Below are positions 15,578 to 20,170 of a stretch of 29,619 nt of DNA, one piece after another. The notes beneath the pieces were generated by a model. It searched no databases, was not told the origin of the DNA, and saw only the letters and a list, made by a program, of their open reading frames with translations. This DNA is from a virus, in IMG/VR virus record IMGVR_UViG_3300042876_000208, positions 64,001 to 93,619 of that record. One strand, 5' to 3'. The position numbers were made by a program, and so were the translations under genes. Each line of letters starts with the position of its first letter. Position 1 is the first letter of the stretch.

Positions 15578-15624
15578 GTTAAATTTAAGCACAAAATTGA
15601 AAAATGTGTTAGAATTAATTTAAC
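15578..15624 (+). other. Leader hairpin at the start of the tRNA transcript
   Basis: GTTAAATT (15578-15585) pairs with AATTTAAC (15617-15624). Inside, TAAGCACA can pair with TGTGTTA with one bulge. The 5' strand is followed by TAAGCACAAA, loosely like the start of the repeated RNA elements of this array, so this may be a diverged member. Confidence 0.4.
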
Positions 15625-15629
15625 AAAAT

Positions 15630-15701
15630 GGCCCGTTAGTTCAAAAGTAGAGCGTCTCTCTGTCGAAGAGAAGGTTAGGATAGCATAATTCCTACGGGTC
15701 G
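15630..15701 (+). tRNA. tRNA-Asp(GTC), non-canonical elbow
   Basis: Acceptor GGCCCGT/ACGGGTC, U8 A9, anticodon stem TCTCT/AGAGA with loop CTGTCGA, and G73 as expected for Asp. The D-loop is AAAAGTA without GG. The T-loop is AGCATAA with G55 C56 and a T-T mismatch at 53-61. The same change occurs in the Gly, Val and Thr tRNAs. Confidence 0.85.
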
Positions 15702-15774
15702 CCTGTCTTAAAGGTTGCGTTTGTCGTAAAACAAACTAAGCGTGTGACCTTCAACGGGGTGCAATGCCCCAAGC
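15702..15774 (+). other. Unassigned 73-nt structured segment between tRNA-Asp and tRNA-Glu
   Basis: The segment is exactly tRNA-sized between two processing sites. AAGGT pairs with ACCTT around an inner stem GTTTGT/ACAAAC. A T-arm-like hairpin, GGGG with loop TGCAATG and CCCC, follows; it shows the same G55 C56 as the four odd tRNAs. I find no acceptor stem or anticodon, so it may be a degenerate tRNA or a distinct RNA. Confidence 0.4.
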
Positions 15775-15848
15775 GTTCCTATACGATAATCGGACTAGTC
15801 ATCCACACTCTCAATGTGGCAATGCGGGTTCAAGCCCCGCTGGGAACA
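15775..15848 (+). tRNA. tRNA-Glu(CTC)
   Basis: Acceptor GTTCCTA/TGGGAAC, anticodon stem CCACA/TGTGG with loop CTCTCAA giving anticodon CTC, D-loop with GG, T-arm GCGGG-TTCAAGC-CCCGC. It reads GAG. Confidence 0.88.
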
Positions 15849-15854
15849 CTACAT

Positions 15855-15927
15855 GCCCTCATAACACAACGGACAAGTGTAGAAGACTCTTAATCTTTTA
15901 ATCAGGGTTCGATTCCCTGTGAAGGCA
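15855..15927 (+). tRNA. tRNA-Lys(CTT)
   Basis: Acceptor GCCCTCA/TGAAGGC with one C-A mismatch at the fourth pair. Anticodon stem GAAGA/TCTTT with loop CTCTTAA giving CTT. T-arm CAGGG-TTCGATT-CCCTG. The D-loop has GG. It reads AAG. Confidence 0.85.
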
Positions 15928-15928
15928 C

Positions 15929-15991
15929 TAGACTACTTACAGCAAATATAAAACAATTGACAGTTAATCAATCAACGTTTTATGTAGTCTA
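15929..15991 (+). ncRNA. Repeated structured RNA element A (AGAYT/ACAGCAA family)
   Basis: Closing stem TAGACTAC/GTAGTCTA (8 bp). The 5' strand is followed by TT and then ACAGCAAATAT, unpaired. An inner helix ATAAAAC/GTTTTAT and a top stem ATTGA/TCAAT with a 7-nt loop complete a long hairpin. It lies between tRNA-Lys and tRNA-Pro, so both its ends would be set by tRNA processing. Best-folded member of the family. Confidence 0.65.
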
Positions 15992-15995
15992 ATTT

Positions 15996-16067
15996 CGGGA
16001 AGTAGGGTAACGGTAGCCCACTACGTTTGGGACGTAGCCAGTGAAAGTTCAAGTCTTTCTTTCCCGA
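15996..16067 (+). tRNA. tRNA-Pro(TGG)
   Basis: Acceptor CGGGAAG/TTTCCCG (one G-T), anticodon stem CTACG/CGTAG with loop TTTGGGA giving TGG, T-arm GAAAG-TTCAAGT-CTTTC, D-loop with GG, A73. Confidence 0.9.
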
Positions 16068-16073
16068 CAACAT

Positions 16074-16146
16074 CATGTGGTAGCCCAATTGGTAAAGGCG
16101 TTGCGTTGTGGCCGCAAATATCTAGGTTCGACTCCTAGCCACCTGA
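16074..16146 (+). tRNA. tRNA-His(GTG)
   Basis: Anticodon stem TTGCG/CGCAA with loop TTGTGGC giving GTG; T-arm CTAGG-TTCGACT-CCTAG. Acceptor CATGTGG/CCACCTG has a T-C mismatch at the third pair. The usual His G-1:C73 pair is absent (position -1 is T, 73 is A). Confidence 0.82.
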
Positions 16147-16306
16147 CTAGCGTACTATTTCCCGAAAGGAATAGTATCTATAAAGTCGATAGTTAGCGGA
16201 TATACAGAAAGTCCTATTATAATGGCTCTCTACTGTGCAGAGGAACTAACTACGTGACATATAGAGTTTTAAAACGTACTCGTGTCTTACGTTAAAGACA
16301 CCATAT
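16147..16306 (+). other. Inter-tRNA region with two hairpins and element G
   Basis: 160 nt without a gene. It holds a hairpin TACTATT/AATAGTA (about 16152-16175), element G (16190-16252), and a hairpin GTGTCTT/AAGACAC (16282-16301) just before tRNA-Gly. I see no tRNA in it. Confidence 0.5.
16190..16252 (+). ncRNA. Possible diverged structured RNA element G
   Basis: Closing stem TAGTTAG/CTAACTA (7 bp), extended outward by GTC/GAC and CTAT/ATAG with small internal loops. The 5' side contains TATACAGAAAG, close to the ACAGCAA motif, flanked by GGA/TCC. It is the same size as element A. It does not share the AGAYT outer stem, so membership is tentative. Confidence 0.4.
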
Positions 16307-16377
16307 GCGTGTATAGTGAAAAAGTATCACACCATCCTTCCAAGTTGGAATTGAGATTGCGAAATTCTCTACCCGCA
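16307..16377 (+). tRNA. tRNA-Gly(TCC), non-canonical elbow
   Basis: Acceptor GCGTGTA/TACCCGC with a T-C mismatch at the fourth pair, D-stem GTGA/TCAC with loop AAAAGTA (no GG, identical to tRNA-Asp). Anticodon stem CCATC/GTTGG has one T-T mismatch; loop CTTCCAA gives TCC. T-loop TGCGAAA has G55 C56 and a T-T at 53-61. Confidence 0.78.
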
Positions 16378-16382
16378 CCTAT

Positions 16383-16473
16383 GGATGTTAGCCGGATATT
16401 GGTTGAGCCGGAGCGGTCTGTAAAATCGTATGGCCTGGAAGAAGGCATATTAGTTCAATTCTAATAACATCCA
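16383..16473 (+). tRNA. tRNA-Tyr(GTA)
   Basis: Acceptor GGATGTT/AACATCC, D-stem CCGG/CCGG with GG in the loop, anticodon stem GCGGT/ATCGT with loop CTGTAAA giving GTA. A long variable arm is present, as in bacterial Tyr tRNAs. T-arm ATTAG-TTCAATT-CTAAT. Position 8 reads A in this fold. Confidence 0.85.
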
Positions 16474-16481
16474 CAAAACTT

Positions 16482-16552
16482 GGGGTACGTAATGTAACGG
16501 GAACATATCTTCCTTGCAAGAAGAACTAGGGGTTCGACTCCCACGCGCTCCA
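16482..16552 (+). tRNA. tRNA-Ala(TGC)
   Basis: Acceptor GGGGTAC/GCGCTCC with one A-C mismatch and G-T pairs, D-stem ATGT/ACAT with loop AACGGGA, anticodon stem TCTTC/GAAGA with loop CTTGCAA giving TGC. T-loop TTCGACT is canonical but the T-stem has only three good pairs. Confidence 0.8.
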
Positions 16553-16603
16553 CTAGTAATACAACATATTCGGGTTCTATCTAGGAGAAAGGAAAGGTTT
16601 AAA

Positions 16604-16834
16604 GTGAAACTGTTTACGGATAAGGAATTTGGTTTGATTTTGGAAGCACTCGGCACTACTAAGGATAAGGCTACCGAAAGGGTAACTGCGGCAAAGAGTG
16701 ACCTTGAAACTTAGGTTACATCACTTACCGACAATATTAAAGAGGTCAGTGCAAGACTAACCGAACTTAGTAAGGAACAGAAAGAAAAGAGCAAGACTCT
16801 TAAGTTACTTGGTGGTGTACTAGCTAGACTATAA
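16604..16834 (+). pseudogene. Small coiled-coil gene interrupted by an in-frame UAG
   Basis: The start GTG 16604 follows AAAGG by 6 nt. The frame gives MKLFTDKEFGLILEALGTT and onward for 36 codons, meets TAG at 16712-16714, then stays open for 39 more codons to TAA at 16834. Both halves form one heptad-like helix: AAKSDLET, stop, VTSLTDNIKEVSARLTEL. Codon use is even across the stop. It may be a recent nonsense mutation, a programmed readthrough site, or a truncated 36-aa product in real use. No amber-suppressor tRNA (anticodon CTA) is recognisable in the array. Phage proteins of this kind often oligomerise; the function is unknown. Confidence 0.6.
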
Positions 16835-16845
16835 AAATTAAATAA

Positions 16846-16903
16846 AAAGATTACCTACAGCAACTATAAAAAATCAATTGGATGATAATTAAAGGTAATC
16901 TTT
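16846..16903 (+). ncRNA. Repeated structured RNA element B (AGAYT/ACAGCAA family)
   Basis: A perfect 10-bp closing stem, AAAGATTACC/GGTAATCTTT, then TACAGCAACTATAA on the 5' side, then an AT-rich interior with AATT/AATT pairing possible. It lies 2 nt before tRNA-Leu(TAG) and just after the amber-interrupted gene. Confidence 0.65.
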
Positions 16904-16905
16904 AT

Positions 16906-16980
16906 GTCCTTGTGGCGAAATGGCTCACGCACTACGCTTAGGACGTAGACAACCTGGAGGTTCGACTCCTCTCAAGGACA
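16906..16980 (+). tRNA. tRNA-Leu(TAG), short variable arm
   Basis: Acceptor GTCCTTG/CAAGGAC, anticodon stem CTACG/CGTAG with loop CTTAGGA giving TAG (reads CUA), T-arm GGAGG-TTCGACT-CCTCT. The variable region is only 7 nt, whereas bacterial Leu tRNAs have a long arm. Confidence 0.88.
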
Positions 16981-17049
16981 CTAAGCCAGCATCTAGAATG
17001 GTTCGATTCCATTCCCCTAGGGATGATGTAATGGAAACATACTGGCAAT
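16981..17049 (+). ncRNA. Circularly permuted tRNA-like segment
   Basis: These 69 nt fill exactly the space between mature tRNA-Leu and tRNA-Cys. In order they hold GCCAG (16985-16989), a T-arm AATGG-TTCGATT-CCATT, CCCCTAGGGA, a D-arm ATGT-AATGGAA-ACAT with GG, and CTGGC (17042-17046). GCCAG pairs with CTGGC like an anticodon stem; joining the ends gives a 7-nt loop, AATCTAA. The T-arm comes before the D-arm, the order of a permuted tRNA. The acceptor halves overlap in CCCTAGGG, so a normal acceptor stem cannot form. It may be a permuted-gene remnant or a closed tRNA core. Confidence 0.55.
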
Positions 17050-17120
17050 GACAACTTAACCAAGCGGCTAGGTAACTGTCTGCAAAACAGTTTAAGCGAG
17101 TCCGATTCTCGCAGTTGTCT
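17050..17120 (+). tRNA. tRNA-Cys(GCA)
   Basis: Acceptor GACAACT/AGTTGTC, D-stem ACC/GGT with loop AAGCGGCTA, anticodon stem ACTGT/ACAGT with loop CTGCAAA giving GCA, T-arm GCGAG-TCCGATT-CTCGC (C at position 55), T73. Confidence 0.88.
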
Positions 17121-17126
17121 CAATAC

Positions 17127-17159
17127 ACGCTCATCTCCTAGTGGTAAAGGAACTAATTT
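17127..17159 (+). tRNA. tRNA 5' fragment before an HNH gene
   Basis: The sequence ACGCTCA, TC, D-arm TCC-TAGTGGTAAA-GGA and the start of an anticodon stem runs straight into the HNH start codon at 17160. No matching 3' half follows the HNH gene. It is probably a tRNA cut short by the HNH insertion. The amino acid cannot be assigned. Confidence 0.5.
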
Positions 17160-17678
17160 ATGGAAGAAATTTGGAAAGATGTTATCGGCTACGAAACATA
17201 TTATAAAGTGAGTACACGAGGAAGAGTGTTTAGCTATCGGTCTAATAGAATAGTTAAGCCCTCAAAAATAGGCTCAGGCTACTTATGTATATCTACTAGA
17301 TTAAATGGAAGAGCATCCCCCTGCCTAGCCTTAAGAATTCATCGTTTAGTAGCTATCGCTTTTTTGGACAATCCAGATAATTTACCAGAAGTAAATCATA
17401 TAGATGGTATAAAAACAAATAATGATATTACTAATCTAGAATGGTGTACACATCAAGAAAATGTTATACATGCCAGTAAGTTAGGGCTACTTCATATTAC
17501 ACGCGGCGTTGATTCTCCAGTGGCTAAACTCTTTAAAGAAGAAGTTGAACAGATAAGAGATTTGTATGCTACAAAAGCGTTTACACAATTAGAATTAAGT
17601 TTAATGTATGATGTATCAAGACCAACAATTTCAAGAGTAATAAATAATAAAGTATACTCCTTTAGCTCAGAAGTGTAG
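17160..17678 (+). CDS. NUMOD4-HNH homing endonuclease
   Basis: The 172-aa protein has an N-terminal NUMOD4 motif, IWKDVIGYETYYKVSTRGRV (4-23), an HNH core with RIHRLVAIAFL, NHIDGIKTNNDITNLEWCTH, then a C-terminal HTH (TQLELSLMYDVSRPTISRVI). It is a free-standing homing nuclease that cuts DNA to spread its own gene. It starts inside a tRNA fragment, and its last seven codons and TAG stop lie within tRNA-Val (17656-17729), so the gene borrows tRNA sequence for its C-terminus. No intron core is visible around it. Confidence 0.85.
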   Translation: MEEIWKDVIGYETYYKVSTRGRVFSYRSNRIVKPSKIGSGYLCISTRLNGRASPCLALRIHRLVAIAFLDNPDNLPEVNHIDGIKTNNDITNLEWCTHQENVIHASKLGLLHITRGVDSPVAKLFKEEVEQIRDLYATKAFTQLELSLMYDVSRPTISRVINNKVYSFSSEV

Positions 17679-17729
17679 AGCGTTCGGTTTACATCCGAAA
17701 GGTCGGGATTGCAAAATTCTCAAGGAGTA
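17656..17729 (+). tRNA. tRNA-Val(TAC), non-canonical elbow
   Basis: Acceptor ACTCCTT/AAGGAGT, D-stem GCTC/GAGC with loop AGAAGTGTA (no GG), anticodon stem TTCGG/CCGAA with loop TTTACAT giving TAC. T-loop TGCAAAA has G55 C56 and a T-T at 53-61. The first 23 nt overlap the end of the HNH gene. Confidence 0.87.
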
Positions 17730-17733
17730 CTTT

Positions 17734-17807
17734 GTACCTTTCGTGATTACGGTTTAACACGCCATGCTGAAGACATGGAAAACTCAGTTCGACACTGAGA
17801 GGGTACA
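17734..17807 (+). tRNA. tRNA-Phe(GAA)
   Basis: Acceptor GTACCTT/AGGGTAC, anticodon stem CCATG/CATGG with loop CTGAAGA giving GAA, T-arm CTCAG-TTCGACA-CTGAG, D-loop with GG, A73. Confidence 0.9.
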
Positions 17808-17816
17808 CTGTCTCGT

Positions 17817-17872
17817 TGTTCCCGAAGACACGCAAGCTATGGGATACTAAACTCTTTTTAGTAATCGGGACA
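17817..17872 (+). ncRNA. Possible diverged structured RNA element H
   Basis: TG(T)TCCCGA (17817-17825) pairs with TCGGGACA (17865-17872) with one bulged T. Inside are ACACGCAAGCTAT, similar to the ACAGCAACTAT motif, and a top stem TACTAAA/TTTAGTA. It is 56 nt long and sits between tRNA-Phe and a tRNA fragment. The outer stem differs from the main family. Confidence 0.4.
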
Positions 17873-17873
17873 T

Positions 17874-17905
17874 GCAGAAGTAGCTCAACTGGTCAGAGCT
17901 TTATT
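17874..17905 (+). tRNA. tRNA 5' fragment at the end of a minus-strand HNH gene
   Basis: GCAGAAG, TA, D-arm GCTC-AACTGGTCA-GAGC are a clear tRNA 5' end, but no anticodon or 3' half follows. The opposite-strand HNH gene ends inside its D-loop. It is the second example in this array of a tRNA 5' piece directly beside an HNH gene. Confidence 0.5.
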
Positions 17906-18348
17906 AATCCGGCATGAATTTCTCTGTGACAGTTTGAACAAACTAAGATACATTTATCCAGTTCTATTTTTACTTTATTCCACGCTTTGTTAGTATTAGT
18001 TGAAATACTAAAATCTTTTGTATTTGGGTTCTTATGATGAAATTCAAGAGCCTCAACACACTTGGAATAACCACAAACACAACACTTACCGCCACAATAT
18101 TCTACTGCTTTTTGTTTTGTTCTTTTTCTAAATGATTTTATTCTAGGGTAGTCTTTTATTGGTGTATCTCTACAAGAATCACATAGTTTTCTGTATCGTT
18201 CTACTGGTTTTCCACAAATATGACAACCTCTTTCAACATCTATCTTTGCAACATGTCTAATATACAACTTGTTGTTTAAAATTGCAGAACAACTTCTAGA
18301 GCAAAACTTTGGGTTTTTTGTTTCTTTGCCACAATTTAAACACTTCAT
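17893..18348 (-). CDS. Zinc-finger HNH endonuclease
   Basis: The 151-aa protein starts at ATG 18348, supported by AAAGGAG 7 nt upstream; longer frames lack a ribosome site. Zinc knuckles are CLNCGKETKNPKFCSRSC at the N-terminus and CHICGKPVERYRKLCDSC in the middle. The HNH core is CCVCGYSKCVEALEFHHKNP and CSNCHREIH. It is encoded against the direction of the tRNA array. Its stop (TGA 17895-17893) lies in a tRNA fragment D-loop, and its ribosome-site region touches the tRNA-Ile 5' end. A mobile gene inserted between tRNAs. Confidence 0.82.
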   Translation of the reverse strand: MKCLNCGKETKNPKFCSRSCSAILNNKLYIRHVAKIDVERGCHICGKPVERYRKLCDSCRDTPIKDYPRIKSFRKRTKQKAVEYCGGKCCVCGYSKCVEALEFHHKNPNTKDFSISTNTNKAWNKVKIELDKCILVCSNCHREIHAGLIKL

Positions 18349-18361
18349 TATTATCTCCTTT

Positions 18362-18437
18362 GGGTAGGTACTATCAATTGGTTCAGATGAGAATCCTGAT
18401 AAGGTTCTGTGTGCAGGTTCGATTCCTGCTCTACCCA
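18362..18437 (+). tRNA. tRNA-Ile(GAT)
   Basis: Acceptor GGGTAGG/TCTACCC, D-arm with AATTGGTTCA loop, anticodon stem GAATC/GGTTC with loop CTGATAA giving GAT, T-arm GCAGG-TTCGATT-CCTGC, A73. Confidence 0.9.
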
Positions 18438-18466
18438 CTCTATATACAGTAATTATATCATAAATT

Positions 18467-18528
18467 GCAGAAATATGTATCAAATGGTGATACACGAAAG
18501 GTTGGGAGTCCGAGTCTCTCTTTCCGCA
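18467..18528 (+). ncRNA. tRNA-like RNA without an anticodon arm
   Basis: 62 nt. Acceptor GCAGAAA/TTTCCGC with one A-C mismatch, then TA, a D-arm-like hairpin TGTATC-AAATGGT-GATACA with GG in the loop, a linker CGAAAGGTT, and a T-arm GGGAG-TCCGAGT-CTCTC. There is no room for an anticodon arm. The 5' sequence resembles the tRNA fragment at 17874. The preceding bases (TATACAGTAATTATA) echo the ACAGCAA motif. Confidence 0.5.
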
Positions 18529-18627
18529 CAAGGTTACAAGCCTTACTACACTTAAGCCATTGTGTAGCCCCTAATAAGACAGCCGGTGCATCGTTAACGG
18601 TAGAAGGGCATCTAATCCATCGGCCAA
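18529..18627 (+). other. Unassigned 99-nt region before tRNA-Leu(CAA)
   Basis: It holds a hairpin CTACAC/GTGTAG and a GCCG/CGGC helix enclosing GTTAACGGTA, which looks like a D-loop. ACAAGC near the start could pair with the 5' acceptor strand of tRNA-Leu(CAA). There is no complete tRNA and no reading frame with a ribosome site. Confidence 0.4.
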
Positions 18628-18704
18628 GCTTGTGTGATGCAAATATGGCAGACATGTCTTGCTCAAAACGAGATTTTTTGAAGGTTCGAGTCCTTTCACA
18701 AGCA
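18628..18704 (+). tRNA. tRNA-Leu(CAA), short variable arm
   Basis: Acceptor GCTTGTG/CACAAGC, D-stem ATG/CAT with GG in the loop, anticodon stem TCTTG/CGAGA with loop CTCAAAA giving CAA (reads UUG). The variable region is about 6 T. T-arm GAAGG-TTCGAGT-CCTTT. Confidence 0.86.
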
Positions 18705-18717
18705 CTAGGAGAACATT

Positions 18718-19461
18718 ATGTTAATTAGTATTAGTGCAAGAGTTACCGTACCCGCTCTTAGAATAAGAGCTTATGCTGGTATTGAGAATGAAATTACTGG
18801 AATGTTATTCTATTCAAACCCCGTAGAAATACGTGAGGTTATCCCCGTAGGAACTGAGTTTTGGGGTAGAGTAGAAAGAGGTTGGATTTGTTTAAAGCAA
18901 GGTATCTTTACTTATACAAATCTAAGAAACTTTTCTTGGTATGTTGGTTCTACAAATTTATATAGAGTTGCCGCAGAAAGATGGCCAGAACTACACGGAC
19001 AGACTAGACCCCCGAACGGTGGCCCATTAGTCCAGGTAGCAAGTGATTCCATCAAAGGTGGCAAGTATATTTACCCACTAGATAAAGTGGCACAGGATTA
19101 TATTAGAATGTGGAACAACGCTCGTGGTTATGCTAAGATTGTAGCACCCGACGTCGGCCCCTCGCAAGGGATAGACCCATTAACCGGAAGACTTAAATGG
19201 AATTACTTAGTCTGGCCTTCCGTAACTAATAATCCTAATACTCTAAAGGTTGTGGAAACATTAGGTGATTGGTGTAGATTTGAAACCATTCCTTACGTGT
19301 TTCCCGTAGCAAAGGATATTAATCCTACAGCTACACCCTGGTTATTTCATAAGATGTGTGATAATATGGGTAATCCATTTATAGTAGATGGTGCTTATAT
19401 AATTCTACCTATATTTGGAAAGGCATGTTGGGTTCCAAGTAGAGCTTTAATAAAGTTATGA
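18718..19461 (+). CDS. Hypothetical protein with N-terminal SH3-like domain, 247 aa
   Basis: Residues 12-60 (LRIRAYAGIENEITGMLFYS to EFWGRVERGWICLKQG) look like a bacterial SH3-type barrel, as found in cell-wall-binding proteins. The remainder is rich in Trp and Pro (WPELHGQTRPPNGG, WNYLVWPSVTNN) with a few Cys and no catalytic motif I recognise. An AGGAG site lies 7 nt before ATG. It is the largest protein gene placed among the tRNAs besides the DUF2828 gene; its stop codon overlaps the first bases of tRNA-Ser(TGA). It may be a lysis or surface protein; this is weak inference. Confidence 0.72.
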   Translation: MLISISARVTVPALRIRAYAGIENEITGMLFYSNPVEIREVIPVGTEFWGRVERGWICLKQGIFTYTNLRNFSWYVGSTNLYRVAAERWPELHGQTRPPNGGPLVQVASDSIKGGKYIYPLDKVAQDYIRMWNNARGYAKIVAPDVGPSQGIDPLTGRLKWNYLVWPSVTNNPNTLKVVETLGDWCRFETIPYVFPVAKDINPTATPWLFHKMCDNMGNPFIVDGAYIILPIFGKACWVPSRALIKL

Positions 19462-19545
19462 GAGGTAGCCTGAGAGGTCAGAATTGGTCTTGAAAACCAT
19501 GCCATCCAGTGCCCCTGGGTGAGGGTTCGACTCCTTTACCTCCCG
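19460..19545 (+). tRNA. tRNA-Ser(TGA)
   Basis: Acceptor GAGAGGT/ACCTCCC with an A-C mismatch at the second pair, anticodon loop CTTGAAA giving TGA, long variable arm, T-arm GAGGG-TTCGACT-CCTTT, G73. It begins inside the TGA stop of the gene upstream. Confidence 0.87.
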
Positions 19546-19549
19546 CTAT

Positions 19550-19636
19550 TGAGAATTGACAGAGTGGCAATGTGTACGTTTGCTAAACGTAAGCCATCCT
19601 TGAGTGGATGCACAGGTTCAATCCCTGTATTCTCAG
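19550..19636 (+). tRNA. tRNA-Ser(GCT)
   Basis: Acceptor TGAGAAT/ATTCTCA, anticodon stem TACGT/ACGTA with loop TTGCTAA giving GCT, long variable arm, T-arm ACAGG-TTCAATC-CCTGT, G73. Confidence 0.9.
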
Positions 19637-19641
19637 CTTAT

Positions 19642-19714
19642 TGACGAGTCGTTTAAATGGATAGACATCGCACTCTGGATGCGAGAAGTGTAGGTTCGAC
19701 TCCTACCTCGTCAG
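19642..19714 (+). tRNA. tRNA-Gln(CTG)
   Basis: Acceptor TGACGAG/CTCGTCA, anticodon stem TCGCA/TGCGA with loop CTCTGGA giving CTG (reads CAG), T-arm GTAGG-TTCGACT-CCTAC, D-loop with GG. Confidence 0.92.
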
Positions 19715-19735
19715 CTAGTAAGAAAGGAGATAATT

Positions 19736-19918
19736 ATGGGAAGTATAGATATATTTCTGATTGTTTCTATAATTGCCATAATCATAGCGATTATTGCTAC
19801 AATAATTATGGCTATAGCATTGATACGGTTCATTAAAAGAATGAACGAACTAGACAAACAATTTGAGCAAACGATTAACACCCTTTTAGAGTATAAAAGG
19901 GGTCTTGACAAAAAATAA
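19736..19918 (+). CDS. Small membrane protein, 60 aa
   Basis: AAAGGAG lies 7 nt before ATG. Residues 4-32 form one long hydrophobic helix (IDIFLIVSIIAIIIAIIATI and onward), followed by a basic turn (RFIKR) and an amphipathic helix (MNELDKQFEQTINTLLEYKR). The layout, membrane helix plus coiled coil, is common in phage spanin-like or holin-accessory proteins, but no such role is shown. The end of the gene carries the promoter at 19905-19933. Confidence 0.7.
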   Translation: MGSIDIFLIVSIIAIIIAIIATIIMAIALIRFIKRMNELDKQFEQTINTLLEYKRGLDKK

Positions 19919-19933
19919 GACCTATGCTATAAT
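19905..19933 (+). promoter_or_regulatory. Internal promoter of the tRNA array
   Basis: TTGACA (19905-19910), 17-nt spacer, TATAAT (19928-19933): a perfect consensus inside the 3' end of the 60-aa membrane protein gene. It should boost the second half of the array, including the DUF2828 gene. Confidence 0.9.
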
Positions 19934-19937
19934 ACAC

Positions 19938-20011
19938 GAGTGGTTAAGCAACGCCGAGGTCGCAAGGTGCGTATAAAATAAAACTAATCTTGGGATTAGA
20001 CACAGCCACTC
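19938..20011 (+). ncRNA. Possible structured RNA element I overlapping an aberrant tRNA
   Basis: GAGTGG (19938-19943) pairs with CCACTC (20006-20011); the 5' strand is followed by TTAAGCAAC, close to the TTACAGCAA start of element A. An inner hairpin is CTAATC/GATTAG. It overlaps the 5' half of the aberrant tRNA at 19953, so the two folds are mutually exclusive. The start also resembles a Ser or Leu D-arm (GAGTGGTTAAG). Confidence 0.35.
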
Positions 20012-20065
20012 ATATAAAACTTCTTCTGACTAAGAAAATTGTGGGTTCAATTCCCTCCCTCGGCT
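19953..20065 (+). tRNA. Aberrant or interrupted tRNA, 113 nt
   Basis: Perfect acceptor GCCGAGG/CCTCGGC, short D-arm CGC-AAGGT-GCG and T-arm GTGGG-TTCAATT-CCCTC are present. Between D- and T-arm lie two hairpins (CTAATC/GATTAG and TTCTT/AAGAA), each with an even loop that does not fit a 7-nt anticodon loop. ATAAAACT is repeated at about 19978 and 20014, so about 36 nt may be an insertion or duplication. The anticodon is not assignable. Confidence 0.45.
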
Positions 20066-20071
20066 CTAAAC

Positions 20072-20127
20072 TAGATTGCATACAGCAACTATAATTCTTA
20101 CTGCAAATAGAGAGAAAATGCAATCTA
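20072..20127 (+). ncRNA. Repeated structured RNA element C (AGAYT/ACAGCAA family)
   Basis: Closing stem TAGATTGCAT/ATGCAATCTA (10 bp perfect). ACAGCAACTATAA follows the 5' strand; ACAG can also pair with CTG further in, and CTAT with ATAG. It lies 43 nt upstream of the DUF2828 start codon, so it could be both a separate RNA and a leader element of that mRNA. Confidence 0.65.
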
Positions 20128-20170
20128 TGTTATTTCATTCAAATCAAGGATTAAGAAAAGGAGTATTGAA

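Noticed and set aside
16282-16464. 60-codon plus-strand reading frame across tRNA-Gly and tRNA-Tyr
   Set aside because: It covers structured tRNA sequence, has no ribosome site and gives a protein without coding character.
16604-16834. Genome-wide reassignment of UAG
   Set aside because: Other genes stop at UAG (5141, 17676, 26069) without open continuation, and no tRNA with anticodon CTA was found.
17127-17729. Group I intron in a tRNA anticodon loop carrying an HNH gene
   Set aside because: The HNH gene fills the whole space, no intron core pairings are seen, and no 3' tRNA half follows.
18465-18728. 87-codon plus-strand frame across tRNA-like RNA and tRNA-Leu
   Set aside because: It overlaps RNA genes and the start of the next protein gene, with no ribosome site.
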